The notes: generated by a model from the letters alone, not told the origin. Positions 1 through 6,694 are shown, counted from the stretch's first letter. The stretch: 6,694 nucleotides of DNA from Candidatus Sumerlaeota bacterium (GCA_021160705.1 JAGHBZ010000128.1:1-6694), one strand, 5' to 3'. Numbers and translations are program-made.

Positions 1-130
1 AGAAAATTCCTAAGCCCTTTAAACCCTATCAGCGTTTCGGTACCATAAAGAAGAAGTAATCCCTCCAGATGAAGGGCTATGTAGGATGAATGCTGAATAG
101 TACCGAATGAGGTCGGTGATGAGTATATCA

Positions 131-144
131 CTCCCGGTAGGGAG
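131..144 (+). other. Short GC-rich hairpin just before the first secretin gene
   Basis: CTCCC and GGGAG form a 5-bp perfect stem around a GGTA loop, followed after five bases by CTTTTT (150-155). It resembles a weak rho-independent terminator, but the T-run is short and not directly adjacent to the stem. It lies 15 bases upstream of the Shine-Dalgarno, so it could equally be a leader attenuator, an mRNA-stabilising structure or the end of an upstream transcript. Function is inferred only. Confidence 0.3.
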
Positions 145-159
145 CAAAGCTTTTTCAAC

Positions 160-165
160 AGGAGG
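160..165 (+). promoter_or_regulatory. Strong ribosome binding site of the first secretin gene
   Basis: AGGAGG lies six bases upstream of the ATG at 172. This is a near-consensus Shine-Dalgarno at ideal spacing. It favours the ATG at 172 over the second in-frame ATG at 178. Confidence 0.85.
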
Positions 166-171
166 TACGCT

Positions 172-1770
172 ATGAAGATGAAGATTGCCACAACAGCGTT
201 GTGTCTCCTGATAGTGGGCTTGTTTGGCTTGCCTATAAAGGCAGTTGAGGAGAGCACAACGAACCTGGTGGACATAGCTCCAGACGAGATGCCCACCCAC
301 GTAGTAAAAGTACTGCGTACCACTAACAAGGCGCAGATTAATTGCTACGTGGCTAAGGTCTATGACTTCAAAAACGTCAATCCAAACGAGGTTGCCAACT
401 TTATCGCCAACGGGTTAGAACTTGAAGAAGGTGGTATCTACACCTTTGTCCATCCCGACGGCGATAAAGGTAAGATGCTCGTCATCTGCCCCAAGTACCA
501 GATACCGTGGCTTGACAGGGTCTGTGCAGACCTTGACAGACCCAAGTTGACTTCTGCACCCGGCTCCAAATATATCTATTACCGTCTCAAACACCGCAGT
601 GCGGCAGACCCGGATTTTCTGACTGTTCTAGAAAACTATATAAGTGCCAATGGAATTGTGTGGCCGGATATTGAGACAAATTCCGTGCTACTTTTTGACT
701 CCCCAAGTGGCTCTGATTATGCGGCTAAAGCACTGGACGAATATCTTGACAGTCCCACTCCTCAGGTAAATATAGACGTGCGCATCTACGAGATTGATTT
801 AAGGAATGACGGCACACTTGGGCTTGATTATGAGATGTGGAAGAATGGACCCGGTGCTAATCTTTTTGCTGCTCAAATTACTGGCAAGTATGTTACCTCG
901 CGGTATAATAATGTTTCCTTTGTTTCACCACCGCCATTTCTGAACACATTACCACCTATTCTTGGAAGTAATGTTCCTAAGAACTTTCGGTATAGAGATT
1001 GGTACAGGGGTTATGGTTATCGGCTGGAATATCCTTCTTCCTTTTTTGATTTTCTCGTAGAAAAAGGCAAAGCCCGAATTCTCATTGACACAAAAGTGAG
1101 TGCCTGTAATGCGACTCAGGCAATGATTACCTCCAATGAATTCATTTCCTATTTCCGTACATATCAAGCTCAAGTTGGAAGCGGTTATACAGCGGTTCTC
1201 AGTGAGTCGCCACCTACAGTTACTGGGTATAATACTGGAGATGTTGGATTTGTCAGAACTGTGAATAGTGCGCAGCAACCACTGAGCGTTGAAGGAATAC
1301 CCCAGTTGGGAATTGACGTTGTGGAAAGTGGAATTTCTCTTGAGATTACTCCAATCGTCGGACAGGAAGACATTAATCTTGAGTTGCTGGCGAAGGTGGC
1401 AAATCATATTGGTTGGACGAGTAACGGTGAACCTTTGCTTAAATCGTTCCAGATTAATAATGAGTTCAGAGTAAAAAATAACGAGCAACTACTCATTGGC
1501 GGTCTGACACGGGAGCGTTTGATTAAGTCAACGAAGAAAATCCCACTACTTGGTGACCTGCCAGTGATAGGTTGGGTCTTCGGTGGTGAGACCGATTACC
1601 TGCAAAAGAGCATACTCGTTGTTGCCCTAACCCCCTCCATCGTGACCGACTTTAGTGGTAAAACTGCTGCTGACGACACAATTATGGCAAAGGCAACCGG
1701 CAAAACGCCTGTCAAAATACCTTCAGTAAAAGTTGGTTTCGACCAATATTTACTGGATGGAGCGAAATAA
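172..1770 (+). CDS. Short secretin-like outer-membrane protein, paralogue 1 (532 aa)
   Basis: Predicted outer-membrane ring protein of the type II/III secretion secretin superfamily. Residues 1-24 form a signal peptide (Lys-rich start, hydrophobic core, likely cleavage after IKA). Residues about 45-130 and 134-196 look like two N-type periplasmic ring domains. The secretin domain begins at PQVNIDVRIYEID (197-209), contains LGLDY (216-220) and KNGPGANLF (224-232), and has LLIGGL before the signature IPLLGDLPVIG (457-467), followed by LVVALTPSIV. A tail of about 45 residues ends in GFDQYLLD. At 532 aa it is shorter than typical GspD and shows no recognisable N0 (STN-like) domain. The start is set by the AGGAGG at 160-165. 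The next gene, 85 bp downstream, is a diverged paralogue, so the two are probably co-transcribed. The secretin-superfamily assignment is firm; the secretion or pilus system it serves is unknown, since no partner genes are visible. Confidence 0.88.
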   Translation: MKMKIATTALCLLIVGLFGLPIKAVEESTTNLVDIAPDEMPTHVVKVLRTTNKAQINCYVAKVYDFKNVNPNEVANFIANGLELEEGGIYTFVHPDGDKGKMLVICPKYQIPWLDRVCADLDRPKLTSAPGSKYIYYRLKHRSAADPDFLTVLENYISANGIVWPDIETNSVLLFDSPSGSDYAAKALDEYLDSPTPQVNIDVRIYEIDLRNDGTLGLDYEMWKNGPGANLFAAQITGKYVTSRYNNVSFVSPPPFLNTLPPILGSNVPKNFRYRDWYRGYGYRLEYPSSFFDFLVEKGKARILIDTKVSACNATQAMITSNEFISYFRTYQAQVGSGYTAVLSESPPTVTGYNTGDVGFVRTVNSAQQPLSVEGIPQLGIDVVESGISLEITPIVGQEDINLELLAKVANHIGWTSNGEPLLKSFQINNEFRVKNNEQLLIGGLTRERLIKSTKKIPLLGDLPVIGWVFGGETDYLQKSILVVALTPSIVTDFSGKTAADDTIMAKATGKTPVKIPSVKVGFDQYLLDGAK

Positions 1771-1808
1771 AATGCCCGATATTCAGCACAAAATAAGTAA
1801 TCATTCCA

Positions 1809-1826
1809 TTGCCACTAAAGTGGCAA
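1809..1826 (+). other. Intergenic hairpin between the two secretin genes
   Basis: TTGCCAC (1809-1815) pairs perfectly with GTGGCAA (1820-1826) around a TAAA loop. It is followed by an A-rich stretch, not a T-run, so it is not a rho-independent terminator for the plus strand. It could be an RNA processing or stability element that sets different levels of the two paralogues, or a protein-binding palindrome. The role is inferred; only the palindrome is seen. Confidence 0.4.
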
Positions 1827-1842
1827 CAAAAAACTTAAAGAA

Positions 1843-1847
1843 AGGAG
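1843..1847 (+). promoter_or_regulatory. Ribosome binding site that fixes the start of the second secretin gene
   Basis: AGGAG within AAAGAAAGGAG lies eight bases upstream of the ATG at 1856. The open frame extends back to an ATG at 1733 inside the previous gene, but that start has no comparable site and would put 41 polar residues before the signal peptide. The true start is therefore 1856. Confidence 0.88.
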
Positions 1848-1855
1848 TAACCACT

Positions 1856-3709
1856 ATGAAGACAATGCGCACAATAACAATGGTGGCCCTGGTGCTGATA
1901 ATCGGGTTGGTGACAATAACAGGCGAACGCCAGTGTGTGGCTTTGCAACCCGATTATGCCTCAGGAGTCAATTCAAGAAATGGCGACGCCTCTCCGGCTC
2001 CTGGATATAGTGCTGGAGAGACAAACAGCCGAATTGACGACTACATCAATCAAGACGAACAGATTAACCTTGATGTTAAATCAGGGTTAGTCAAGGTGCT
2101 CAGAACAAATCAAAAGACCTCTGTCAATGACTATGTAGAGGCGGTTATTCAGTGTAAGAATGTCAATCCCAGAGAACTAAGAGGACCCATTCGCACACTC
2201 GTTCGGAAAGAAGGCGGTGATGCTGACGTGGTCCAGGATAAGGTGAAAGGCGAATATTTCCTTCATGTGACCTGTCCAAGATTTCAACTTCCTTATGTGG
2301 AGGCTGCTATACGTGCTCTTGATGAAAAATGGGTCAAAGAGCGTGAAGATGGGTCTGCGGAGCTGTATTATCAGGCAAAATTTAGAGATGCTGCGGATAT
2401 TCTCAATATCACACAGTTCTACCGTGGTCCAGAAGGTACATTCAATATTGACCCACTCAACAATGCGCTATACTACCATGACCAGCCAGGAGCTATGGCA
2501 CTACAGAAATATGGTCTGAAAAATGTGGATATTCCACCTAATCAGGTCTCTCTTGATGTTGCGATTTATGAAGTAGAAGCTACAAATGAGTATAAGCTTG
2601 GGCTTGACTATGTCGCTTACAAGAACGGTCCCGGGCGAAACCTGTTCTATGGTCTTGCCCAAGAAGCCCATCTCCGTGGACACTATACTATTCGTTACCC
2701 TGGATACCCATCCTATCTCCGAAATACCGTTCACTTAGATGACCTTTTTAACCCGTATACCCGGTACCGGTATGGGTCATTTAATCTTGTGGCAGCGGCG
2801 GCTTATGTGGACTATCTTGTCAGTCGGGGTAAGGCAAAATTGCTGACCAAAACAAATGTCCTGGCAAAAAGCGGCACCAGTGCAGAGGTCGCCGCGGTTC
2901 AGCAGATTGTATCGTTTGTACCTGCACCGTTACCTGCTCCACCACCTCCTCCCTCCTATACTATGGATGACAAAGTTCTTCAAGAAATGCTTGAACTCCT
3001 TAAAACAATTGAGAAATGGATTGATTATTATAAAAAGATGGGGCTCGATGTCACAGAACTTGAAGCACGACGGGATAAAATACTGAAAATCCTTGATGAG
3101 CAAGCAATTGCTCCCGGTCCTGGCAACTGCTGTAAAAAAAGACATATCCCGAATCCTCAGTGCGACGGCGAGTATATACCCCCGTATCCTGAAGCTCTTC
3201 CGATGCGTGCCGAGTATGCATTTGACCGTGTAGTAAATTACGTTAAATCCGGTTCTATCGGAGTACGTGTGAATATTCTCCCATTTGTTGGGCTTGAAAG
3301 CACGGAGGCTGCAGTGGATATTGCGGTGTCTGATGTTGTTGGGCACAGCCCTCAGGGTACGCCAATTATCAATACCAGATTCCTGTTCTCCTACGTCAGG
3401 ATGAAAGATGGCGTACCTTACGTTATAGGTGGTATTAAACGCAAAGAGGTCATTAAATCCACAGGTAAGATACCATTGCTGGGTGACTTACCGGTTCTTG
3501 GATGGTTAGCAGGCAATGAGCAAGACAAGGCGCGCGAGACTGAGCTCGTTATTGTTCTTACTCCACGTGTGATTCTCAGTAGCGAGTCAAAGATGGAGAT
3601 GCCTCAAGAGGCAGAGACAGTTATTGCTCAGGTAGAAGGAAAAGAAAAGTTGCGTATTCCGACGAATCCTTTTGGATTTGACCAGTGGCTACTGGATAGC
3701 GAAAAATAA
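1856..3709 (+). CDS. Secretin-like outer-membrane protein, paralogue 2, with Pro-rich/helical insert (617 aa)
   Basis: Second secretin-superfamily protein, homologous to the upstream one along its length. A signal peptide covers about residues 1-29 (likely cleavage after CVA), followed by a polar linker of about 50 residues absent from paralogue 1. N-type domains span about 79-160 and 166-226. The secretin domain begins at QVSLDVAIYEVEA (230-242), with LGLDY (248-252), KNGPGRNLF (256-264) and the signature IPLLGDLPVLG (539-549) followed by LVIVLTPRV. The tail ends in GFDQWLLD. Inside the secretin domain, residues 356-366 are mostly proline, 370-415 are charged and strongly helix-forming (probable coiled coil), and Cys425, Cys426 and Cys436 form a small cysteine patch. 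This region is about 50 residues longer than the matching part of paralogue 1. The start at 1856 is chosen from its Shine-Dalgarno and signal peptide. The gene is followed by a strong terminator and probably forms a two-gene operon with paralogue 1. The system it serves is unknown. Confidence 0.87.
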   Translation: MKTMRTITMVALVLIIGLVTITGERQCVALQPDYASGVNSRNGDASPAPGYSAGETNSRIDDYINQDEQINLDVKSGLVKVLRTNQKTSVNDYVEAVIQCKNVNPRELRGPIRTLVRKEGGDADVVQDKVKGEYFLHVTCPRFQLPYVEAAIRALDEKWVKEREDGSAELYYQAKFRDAADILNITQFYRGPEGTFNIDPLNNALYYHDQPGAMALQKYGLKNVDIPPNQVSLDVAIYEVEATNEYKLGLDYVAYKNGPGRNLFYGLAQEAHLRGHYTIRYPGYPSYLRNTVHLDDLFNPYTRYRYGSFNLVAAAAYVDYLVSRGKAKLLTKTNVLAKSGTSAEVAAVQQIVSFVPAPLPAPPPPPSYTMDDKVLQEMLELLKTIEKWIDYYKKMGLDVTELEARRDKILKILDEQAIAPGPGNCCKKRHIPNPQCDGEYIPPYPEALPMRAEYAFDRVVNYVKSGSIGVRVNILPFVGLESTEAAVDIAVSDVVGHSPQGTPIINTRFLFSYVRMKDGVPYVIGGIKRKEVIKSTGKIPLLGDLPVLGWLAGNEQDKARETELVIVLTPRVILSSESKMEMPQEAETVIAQVEGKEKLRIPTNPFGFDQWLLDSEK

Positions 3710-3729
3710 ATCCACCTCTAACTATGACG

Positions 3730-3772
3730 CCAGCGTGTTGAGTCTGCCATAGACCAACACGCTGGTTTTTTT
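3730..3772 (+). terminator. Rho-independent terminator after the secretin pair
   Basis: CCAGCGTGTTG (3730-3740) pairs perfectly over 11 bp with CAACACGCTGG (3755-3765). An inner GTCT/AGAC stem (3742-3745 with 3751-3754) sits beyond a single bulged A. Seven T residues (3766-3772) follow directly. It lies about 20 bp after the stop of paralogue 2 and is oriented for plus-strand transcripts. Minus-strand transcripts from the convergent TolC gene also cross the hairpin but meet no T-run after it, so termination in that direction would be weaker. Confidence 0.93.
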
Positions 3773-3785
3773 ATTAGCGAGGAAA

Positions 3786-5426
3786 CTAAAATAAAGGACG
3801 CCCCACTGCTTTGTAGAGCTGGGCAAGATAGATTTGATGGTTAAGCACTGCGGTATAGTAGCGAGATTGTGCTTCAAACAGGTCATCCTGTGCCAGACGA
3901 ACGTCCACACTGGTGTTTAACCCAAATTCAAACCGAACTTTTTCCTGCTCCAGATTCTTATACCCCTGTTTTACTGTCTTCAGTAAAATCTGGATACTTT
4001 GTTCATTGGTTTTGACGCTTCGGTAAGCTTGCTTGACCTCACGGATAATTTCCCGTTCAAGTGCGAGCCGTGACGTCTTGAGTTTATCCAGCTCCAGCAG
4101 TGCTCGCCTATAAGCCTCTTTGCGAGCGATGTTAGGAAGAGGAATTGTTAACTTCAACCCGGCTGTCCAGGTGTTGTAATCAAGGTCACGGGTATGACGA
4201 AAATATGGGTCTGATTCATAGGAGCGAGTCTCTGCACTGAAATCTAAAAATGGCAGGAGCGCATTTCGGGCAACCTGCAAATTTATCCTGGCTTTCTGGA
4301 TATTGATGTCGCTAAGTCGCAAACTTGGTCTAAGGACCAGCGCTTCACGAATATACTCATCTTCTGGTGCCAGCTCCGGTAAGCCTGCAGATATAAGAGA
4401 TTTGGTTATGTCGACAATATTGAGCTTGGTATCCAGTGGGAGTCCCAATATAATAAGCAACTCTTCAATGCGGTCTTGATAAGATTGGAGTCGTAAAGTG
4501 TAATGTTCTCTCTCCTGGAGATAAAGGATTTCTGCCCGAGAGACTTCACTTTCAGGGATTTCATCAAGCTCAAATTTCATCCGTGCCTCCCGAAGGAATC
4601 TTTTTTTCTCTGCCAGAGCGTCCCGACTCACCTGCAGGTCGAGCTTTGACTGTAAGATACGAAAATACTGACGAATGATTTGAAGTGCGGTATCCCGTTC
4701 ATTGGTCTCCAGAGTGAGCAAAGCGGAGAGCTTATTAAGCTCCGCAGTGCGGAGGTTAGCCAGTCCCACTGCAAACCCGCCACCTCGTAGTAACGGTTGT
4801 GTCAGCGATAATCCGAGTTCTGAAGTATAGAGTGAGGCGTTATCTGCATAATCTCGCATCACTCCTCCAAACACACTGACCTCGCCGCCGGTAGGTAGAT
4901 TCTGGCTGAGCTCAATTCGCCCCTCCTGGGAATCGCTATACGATTCAATTCGTTCGCCTGTATCAGAACGAGTTCTCTCCTTCCCGGTAGTGAGTTCAGC
5001 TATTAACTCTACGAATGGTATAAAAAATGCCTTTTCTTCGCGTAAGTATGAGCGCTGGATTTCAAGGTCACGGCGTTTGTTAATAAGGTCAAAGTTGTTT
5101 TCCAAGCCGAGTTTAACGCACTGGCGTAAGTCAAGAATGAGTGTAGTAGTGGCGGGTAATTCAACTCTTGCTCCTGGTGTGGTCACCATATCAAGGTAAG
5201 ATGTGGCTGACCAGTAACCCTCAGATTTCACAGTCTCCACTCGGGATGACTCTGCTGAACAATTAAACGCAGGTATACATAAAAATACAATTAAAAGATA
5301 AAGAACCCCTCCAAATTGTATACTTTTGGGACGGAGAAGAATTTTCACATCCGCAAAGCTACAGCCCCTCGTCAGTGAGTGTTGTGGAGTAATTTGCATA
5401 TATTTCAATTGAGGACTGAACCACAT
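3786..5426 (-). CDS. TolC-family outer-membrane efflux/secretion channel protein (up to 546 aa)
   Basis: Predicted outer-membrane factor (OEP family), the trimeric channel that joins inner-membrane pumps or type I secretion exporters to the cell exterior. Numbered from the ATG at 5426, a basic then hydrophobic signal peptide runs about 28-58 with likely cleavage after CSA; Cys56 is not in a convincing lipobox. The first OEP repeat spans about 97-320: an LDLRQCVKLGLENN start, beta-strand segments at 170-190, and LTQPLLRGGG (208-217), then long helices. The second repeat (about 325-540) has LTIPLPN at 426 and FEFGLNTSVDVRLAQDDL near 499, typical of the second coiled-coil hairpin. The start is uncertain: the ATG at 5426 has only a weak AGGG about 12 bases upstream and puts some 27 residues before the signal peptide. 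A GTG at 5348 would begin exactly at a standard signal peptide but also lacks a good Shine-Dalgarno. It follows purB closely and may share its transcript. No fusion protein or pump is visible, so the substrate is unknown. Confidence 0.9.
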   Translation of the reverse strand: MWFSPQLKYMQITPQHSLTRGCSFADVKILLRPKSIQFGGVLYLLIVFLCIPAFNCSAESSRVETVKSEGYWSATSYLDMVTTPGARVELPATTTLILDLRQCVKLGLENNFDLINKRRDLEIQRSYLREEKAFFIPFVELIAELTTGKERTRSDTGERIESYSDSQEGRIELSQNLPTGGEVSVFGGVMRDYADNASLYTSELGLSLTQPLLRGGGFAVGLANLRTAELNKLSALLTLETNERDTALQIIRQYFRILQSKLDLQVSRDALAEKKRFLREARMKFELDEIPESEVSRAEILYLQEREHYTLRLQSYQDRIEELLIILGLPLDTKLNIVDITKSLISAGLPELAPEDEYIREALVLRPSLRLSDINIQKARINLQVARNALLPFLDFSAETRSYESDPYFRHTRDLDYNTWTAGLKLTIPLPNIARKEAYRRALLELDKLKTSRLALEREIIREVKQAYRSVKTNEQSIQILLKTVKQGYKNLEQEKVRFEFGLNTSVDVRLAQDDLFEAQSRYYTAVLNHQIYLAQLYKAVGRPLF

Positions 5427-5451
5427 TAAGAATAATTGCCCTGCATTAAAT

Positions 5452-6694
5452 TTACCTGCCTAAACCACAGCTGCGATTAATATAATCAATATGCGTAAGA
5501 AACCACTCGTAATTCATTATCTTGTCAAGCTCCTCCGGGGTAATAAACCTGGTGGCTTCCTTATCGGCAAGCAAAATATCCCGCAATGGTCGCCTGGTCT
5601 GCCAGCACTTCATAGCATTTCGTTTTATTATCTCATAAGCCGTTTCACGGCTTGCACCTTTGTCGATGAGATAAAGAAGAATTGACTGCGAAAAAATCAA
5701 GCCTTTAGTAATTTGAAGGTTCTCCTGCATTTTCTCCGTGTATATATGTAATCTGGAGAGGATGTAGGACAACTTCTTTGACATATAATCCAGTAATATA
5801 GTGCTGTCGGGGATGATGATGCGTTCAACGGAGGAATGACTTATATCACGCTCGTGCCAGAGGCTGATGTTTTCAAGTGCTGGAAACAGGTTTGCACGAA
5901 GTACCCGGGCTAACCCACATAACTGCTCACAACTCACAGGATTGCGTTTATGTGGCATAGCTGACGAGCCAGTTTGTTCCACCGCAAAGGGTTCTTCAAT
6001 CTCACGGATTTCAGTTCGCTGAAGATTACGAATCTCAGTTGCAATCTTCTCAACAGTACTTCCACATATAGCAATTGCCGAGAGAAATTCAGCGTGTCGG
6101 TCGCGCTGGAGGACTTGTGTAGAAATTCGTGCTGGTTTGAGTCCGAGACGTTTGCACACATACACCTCTATTGAGGGGTCAATATGTGCATAGGTACCCA
6201 CCGCACCAGAAATCTTACCTACCGCAATTGACTCACGTGCTCTATCCAGCCTATGCCGATTGCGGAGCATCTCTTCACGCCAGTTAAGAAATTTCAGCCC
6301 AAGTGTCACAGGTTCGGCATGTACTCCATGAGTTCTTCCCATCATAATAGTGTTTTTATGGGTTATTGCCATCTGTTCAAGGATTGATATAACCTCCTGA
6401 ACATCTCTTATCAGGTGCTTTGCAGATTGAAGCATAAGTGCACTCAATGCGGTATCCACAACGTCTGAAGATGTCAATCCCATATGAATATATCTCGCTA
6501 CAGGTCCTACCTGCTCAGCAATGCTTCGCAGAAAAGCCACCACATCGTGGCGAGTAGTAGCCTCAATTTTCTTGATTGATTCAACATCAATTCTGGCTTT
6601 CTGGCGAATAGTTTCAGGGACTTCTGGTGGGATTTTGTTCTTTTTTGCCAGGGCTTCGCAGACAAGGATTTCAACCTCTAACCAGGTGCGAAAC
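5452..6694 (-). CDS. purB: Adenylosuccinate lyase, 5' end cut off by the window edge
   Basis: Cytoplasmic enzyme of purine synthesis. It cleaves SAICAR to AICAR plus fumarate and adenylosuccinate to AMP plus fumarate. The frame stays open to the right edge, beginning mid-protein at FRTWLEVEIL; 413 residues are visible, and alignment of catalytic residues by count suggests about 19 are missing, giving about 432 aa, the usual length for the B. subtilis/T. maritima class. Visible landmarks are TTRHDVVAF (family His68), MGLTSSDVVDTA, GRTHGVHAEP (catalytic His141) and the fumarase/aspartase-superfamily signature GSSAMPHKRNP with the catalytic serine near family position 263. All key residues are present, so it should be active. 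The GTG at 6543 is not the start, because conserved family sequence continues upstream of it. The TolC-family gene follows in the same direction after 25 bp (ATG start) or 103 bp (GTG start). Confidence 0.97.
   Translation of the reverse strand, partial: FRTWLEVEILVCEALAKKNKIPPEVPETIRQKARIDVESIKKIEATTRHDVVAFLRSIAEQVGPVARYIHMGLTSSDVVDTALSALMLQSAKHLIRDVQEVISILEQMAITHKNTIMMGRTHGVHAEPVTLGLKFLNWREEMLRNRHRLDRARESIAVGKISGAVGTYAHIDPSIEVYVCKRLGLKPARISTQVLQRDRHAEFLSAIAICGSTVEKIATEIRNLQRTEIREIEEPFAVEQTGSSAMPHKRNPVSCEQLCGLARVLRANLFPALENISLWHERDISHSSVERIIIPDSTILLDYMSKKLSYILSRLHIYTEKMQENLQITKGLIFSQSILLYLIDKGASRETAYEIIKRNAMKCWQTRRPLRDILLADKEATRFITPEELDKIMNYEWFLTHIDYINRSCGLGR

Larger units (their letters stand above)
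1..171 (+). other. Non-coding leader upstream of the secretin pair
   Basis: No convincing gene lies here. The stretch holds several short inverted repeats: AGCCCTT (13-19) with AAGGGCT (72-78), TTCGGTAC (36-43) with GTACCGAA (100-107), GTGAT (116-120) with ATCAC (127-131), and CTCCC (131-135) with GGGAG (140-144). Some share bases (the last two both use base 131), so they may be alternative pairings of a transcribed leader. I see no confident -35/-10 promoter pair and no match to a riboswitch class I can recognise. The window edge prevents knowing what lies upstream or whether this is a true 5' UTR. Confidence 0.4.

Noticed and set aside
110..160. Possible cyclic-di-GMP-I (GEMM) riboswitch, suggested by ACTCCCGGTAGGGAG and GCAAAGC
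   Set aside because: The local words resemble parts of GEMM elements but are in the wrong order, and the rest of the conserved core is missing.
19..300. 93-aa open frame on the minus strand across the leader
   Set aside because: Its 5' half is antisense to the signal peptide and N-terminus of paralogue 1; it has no family features and no convincing start signal.
949..1488. 179-aa open frame on the minus strand
   Set aside because: It lies wholly antisense within the secretin domain of paralogue 1, has no recognisable motif, and is a shadow of that gene.
1733..1855. Upstream extension of the second secretin frame to an ATG inside the first gene
   Set aside because: It overlaps the first gene, lacks a ribosome binding site and would place 41 polar residues before a clear signal peptide; AGGAG correctly precedes the ATG at 1856.
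2930..3346. 138-aa open frame on the minus strand
   Set aside because: Antisense to the insert and secretin region of paralogue 2; its composition reads as a reverse-frame shadow.
3730..3772. Equally strong bidirectional terminator
   Set aside because: The minus-strand side of the hairpin is not followed by a T-run, so only plus-strand termination is well supported.
3722..3910. 62-aa minus-strand open frame at the convergent junction
   Set aside because: It overlaps the TolC 3' end in another frame and runs through the terminator hairpin.
5452..6543. purB starting at the GTG at 6543
   Set aside because: Conserved adenylosuccinate lyase sequence, including TTRHD with an active-site histidine, continues in frame upstream to the window edge.
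1..6694. CRISPR array, tRNA/rRNA gene, insertion sequence or integrase
   Set aside because: No regularly spaced direct repeats, no tRNA- or rRNA-like sequence, no transposase or integrase frame and no element ends were seen.

Overview
The window comes from a Gram-negative-type (diderm) bacterium of moderate GC content. Two predicted outer-membrane secretin-like proteins and a TolC-family outer-membrane channel all need an outer membrane. The phylum cannot be fixed from the sequence alone; the only classical housekeeping gene, purB, is of the common B. subtilis/T. maritima length class and is not diagnostic.

Layout: bases 1-171 are a non-coding leader with several short inverted repeats and a strong Shine-Dalgarno. 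Then come two co-directional plus-strand genes (172-1770 and 1856-3709). They encode diverged paralogues of a short secretin: signal peptide, two N-type (periplasmic ring) domains, a secretin domain with the IPLLGDLP-V/I-xG signature, and a shared C-terminal tail ending in GFDQ-(Y/W)-LLD. The second paralogue carries about 50 extra residues inside its secretin domain: a run of prolines, a charged helical (probable coiled-coil) stretch and a three-cysteine patch. A clear rho-independent terminator (3730-3772) closes this pair.

From the right edge, two minus-strand genes converge on that terminator. The first is a 5'-truncated purB (adenylosuccinate lyase, de novo purine synthesis). About 25 bp after it (or 103 bp, depending on the start) comes a TolC/OEP-family outer-membrane protein. 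No inner-membrane pump, membrane-fusion protein, ATPase, pseudopilin or other type II secretion/type IV pilus component is visible here, so the partners of the secretins and of the TolC protein must lie elsewhere.

The secretin pair is the unusual part. Two different secretin-like subunits encoded side by side, both lacking a recognisable N0 domain and both ending in the same tail, suggest a hetero-oligomeric outer-membrane ring or two variant rings with a common partner. This is inference from sequence similarity and gene order.
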